From Phytoseiulus persimilis (Eukaryota > Arthropoda > Arachnida > Mesostigmata > Phytoseiidae), in NCBI GenBank assembly GCA_037576195.1, contig CM075101.1:36766001-36830000 (forward strand): a stretch of DNA of 64,000 bases, in the 5' to 3' direction. How positions within the stretch are numbered: the stretch's first letter is position 1; each line of letters opens with the position of its first letter. This document shows, in pieces, positions 62,470-64,000 of this stretch. The notes under the pieces were generated by a model. The model was not told the origin of the DNA and searched no databases. It was given only the letters and a program-made list of their open reading frames with translations. The translations under genes were made by a program, and so were the position numbers.

Positions 62470-63548
62470 AGAGAAAAGGAAGACAGTCCCACCAGTCGGC
62501 CCCGAGTGAGTTTGTAACAGCCTTTAATGGTTGTCGTAGACGTCACCGGTGTGAACTGACGATGGCCTTGTGTCCAGCCCGGTAACAGGAGCGAGGTTGC
62601 CAGCAGGCTGACCGGTTCGGTGGGCAGTTAAGCTGGCGAAACCAATTGCCAATTAGAGGAACTACCAGGGAGTTTCTCCTCTCTTCGACTGGCAGAATGT
62701 CAACAACATTTACTGCCGGTCGCTACTCTCGCGCCTACTCCACGAGAAGACCACCCACTCAGGGAGGCACAAGCGCAGCAAACAGAATGAGAGCAATTTG
62801 TACTGGCTGCCGTGATGAACGAGCTTCCTATACGAAGGCTCAGCTGACTGTCTACCGAACGAACTGGCTTCGAGCCAACAGTTGTTCAAGAGCGCGAAAC
62901 TTTGTTCTGGAGTCTGAAGTCTCACGACAGAAGTGCGATCGGAAGAGTTTTGACATGCAAAGATCGACGGACTCTCAGAAGAAGGCCGCGGTGGATTGAG
63001 ACCCACGGAGCGGACTCCAGTTAGTCTTGGTGCGACGACACAAGATTCAACCGAGGGTCCAGAGAGGATCGGTTCGAGGGCTCTGAGAACGAACAGAATC
63101 TAGAGCCGCGGCTTGGGCCGGACGACTGGGAACCGACCTCAAGAGGACTCATGGAGGCACCAACAGCAGCGGGCCTGCAGCAGCGGCCAAGATTGATCGT
63201 CGCCCGCTGGGACGCTCCGTGATGGAGACGCCACTGCCTCAACCACCGCCGAGGAGGGCGCTACCCCTTCGCTTCGCCCCCGTCCGCTGCGCCTCCTCCC
63301 TGTAGGCCCCAGCAAGCCTGGCCAGGGGCACAGTGCCCAAGTGGACGGCGGGCTGGCCGCCGCACGTAATTACCGTTCCCACGGTCCGCCGGAGACGGAG
63401 TGCCCTTCAAGAAGCTCTGTTGCATGCTTCACCACAATACTCAGGAAAAACCCAAGTTACGGGACCCACAGAAAGAATGCCCAAATACCCACAAGGCTAC
63501 AATTAGCAAACCAGTCGGCTGACAGGAGGAACTGCTGACCGATCCGAG

Positions 63549-63562
63549 TCTCTCTCTCTCTC
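63549..63562. repeat. (TC)7 microsatellite
   Basis: Seven perfect TC units near the right end. Confidence 0.95.
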
Positions 63563-64000
63563 TTCTGATCACTGGTGGTCCTGTATTGTTTTCCGTCAGC
63601 TCATGATTCTCGCGCTCTGGCTGTCGCAACACCATCGTTTCATGCGGGATGACGCTCCATCGTGAACCTAATTGTGTGAAGTTCGCGTGAGGCTGCCCAC
63701 CATAGAGTGAGTGGGTTGACCGGTGTTTCGGGAACGTATCGGCTCGGAGGAGGAGAAAGCTTCTGGGTCTTGAGCGGGTGGCGGATTAAGCACTTTGGCA
63801 TATTGAGCGTATCTCACTGCGCAGAATCCAAGCCCTGGTGATGTGGTGTCCGCTGAGCTCGACAATGTGTCGATGACTTCCTGGAGCGCCGATGAATCTG
63901 AAGCCCAATGTCGGGATGGATCCCGCACAACAAGCCTGGTTGTTTAGAACCTGCTGACTCCCATGTGGTCATGGTGTACAGTCCTGGCAGACCCTGACAT

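Larger units (their letters stand above)
38001..64000. other. Upstream region without a supported gene
   Basis: I see no exon in this 26 kb that I can assign to a protein family on either strand. The open frames are short or strongly biased to Arg, Ser and Pro. Long homopolymer and microsatellite runs are frequent. Two stretches (41.7-42.4 kb and 51.8-52.6 kb, minus strand) read like decayed coding sequence, and the last 700 bp differ in composition. The gene's promoter and 5' UTR may lie here or beyond. Confidence 0.55.

Noticed and set aside
1..64000. Bacterial-type features (operons, CRISPR array, attachment sites, phage or defence genes)
   Set aside because: The only coherent protein is split by GT-AG introns with family-exact joins, so the DNA is eukaryotic. 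No spaced direct repeats or prokaryotic gene packing are present.

Overview
This is eukaryotic DNA, and it looks like an arthropod genome. It holds one well-supported gene, read entirely on the minus strand and split into at least eleven coding exons with GT-AG introns. The exons are recognisable as a Sidestep-family (Side) cell-surface receptor: five immunoglobulin domains, one fibronectin type III domain, one membrane span and a short cytoplasmic tail. Sidestep proteins are the partners of the Beaten-path (Beat) family in arthropod axon guidance and synaptic partner matching. The base composition is close to even, CpG is plentiful, and introns range from 84 bp to about 15.9 kb. I could not place the species. 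A mite-like chelicerate is only a guess from composition and gene family.

Layout, read 5' to 3' along the gene (right to left in the window). From 64000 down to about 34100 there is no clearly coding sequence, only non-coding DNA with simple repeats and some possibly decayed coding stretches. One candidate signal-peptide exon lies at 37901-38000 and has a donor of the right phase. The first certain exon (34097-33853) carries the front half of Ig1 and the second (28367-28193) the back half. A 15.9 kb intron follows. Ig2 and Ig3 are encoded at 12302-12192, 10271-9991 and 9906-9684. Ig4 and Ig5 are at 9011-8818, 8626-8536 and 8340-8086. The fibronectin domain is at 7038-6896 and 4029-3825. The last exon (2436-2042) encodes the membrane span, the tail and the stop codon. 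The eleven certain exons join in frame into 771 residues. Adding the candidate first exon gives 805 residues.

Outside the gene I see no tRNA, rRNA, CRISPR array or intact mobile element. Supportable extras are an imperfect inverted repeat at 19241-19404, many long G or C homopolymer runs, several microsatellites, and a few long open frames that I do not believe are genes without further evidence. Points most worth a second look are a histidine-rich insertion in Ig1 at the expected ligand-binding face, a stop-free 84-bp intron inside Ig3 that keeps frame if retained, the candidate signal exon, a 382-codon pyrimidine-rich open frame in the largest intron, and a short plus-strand open frame at 3138-3470 with coding-like composition.
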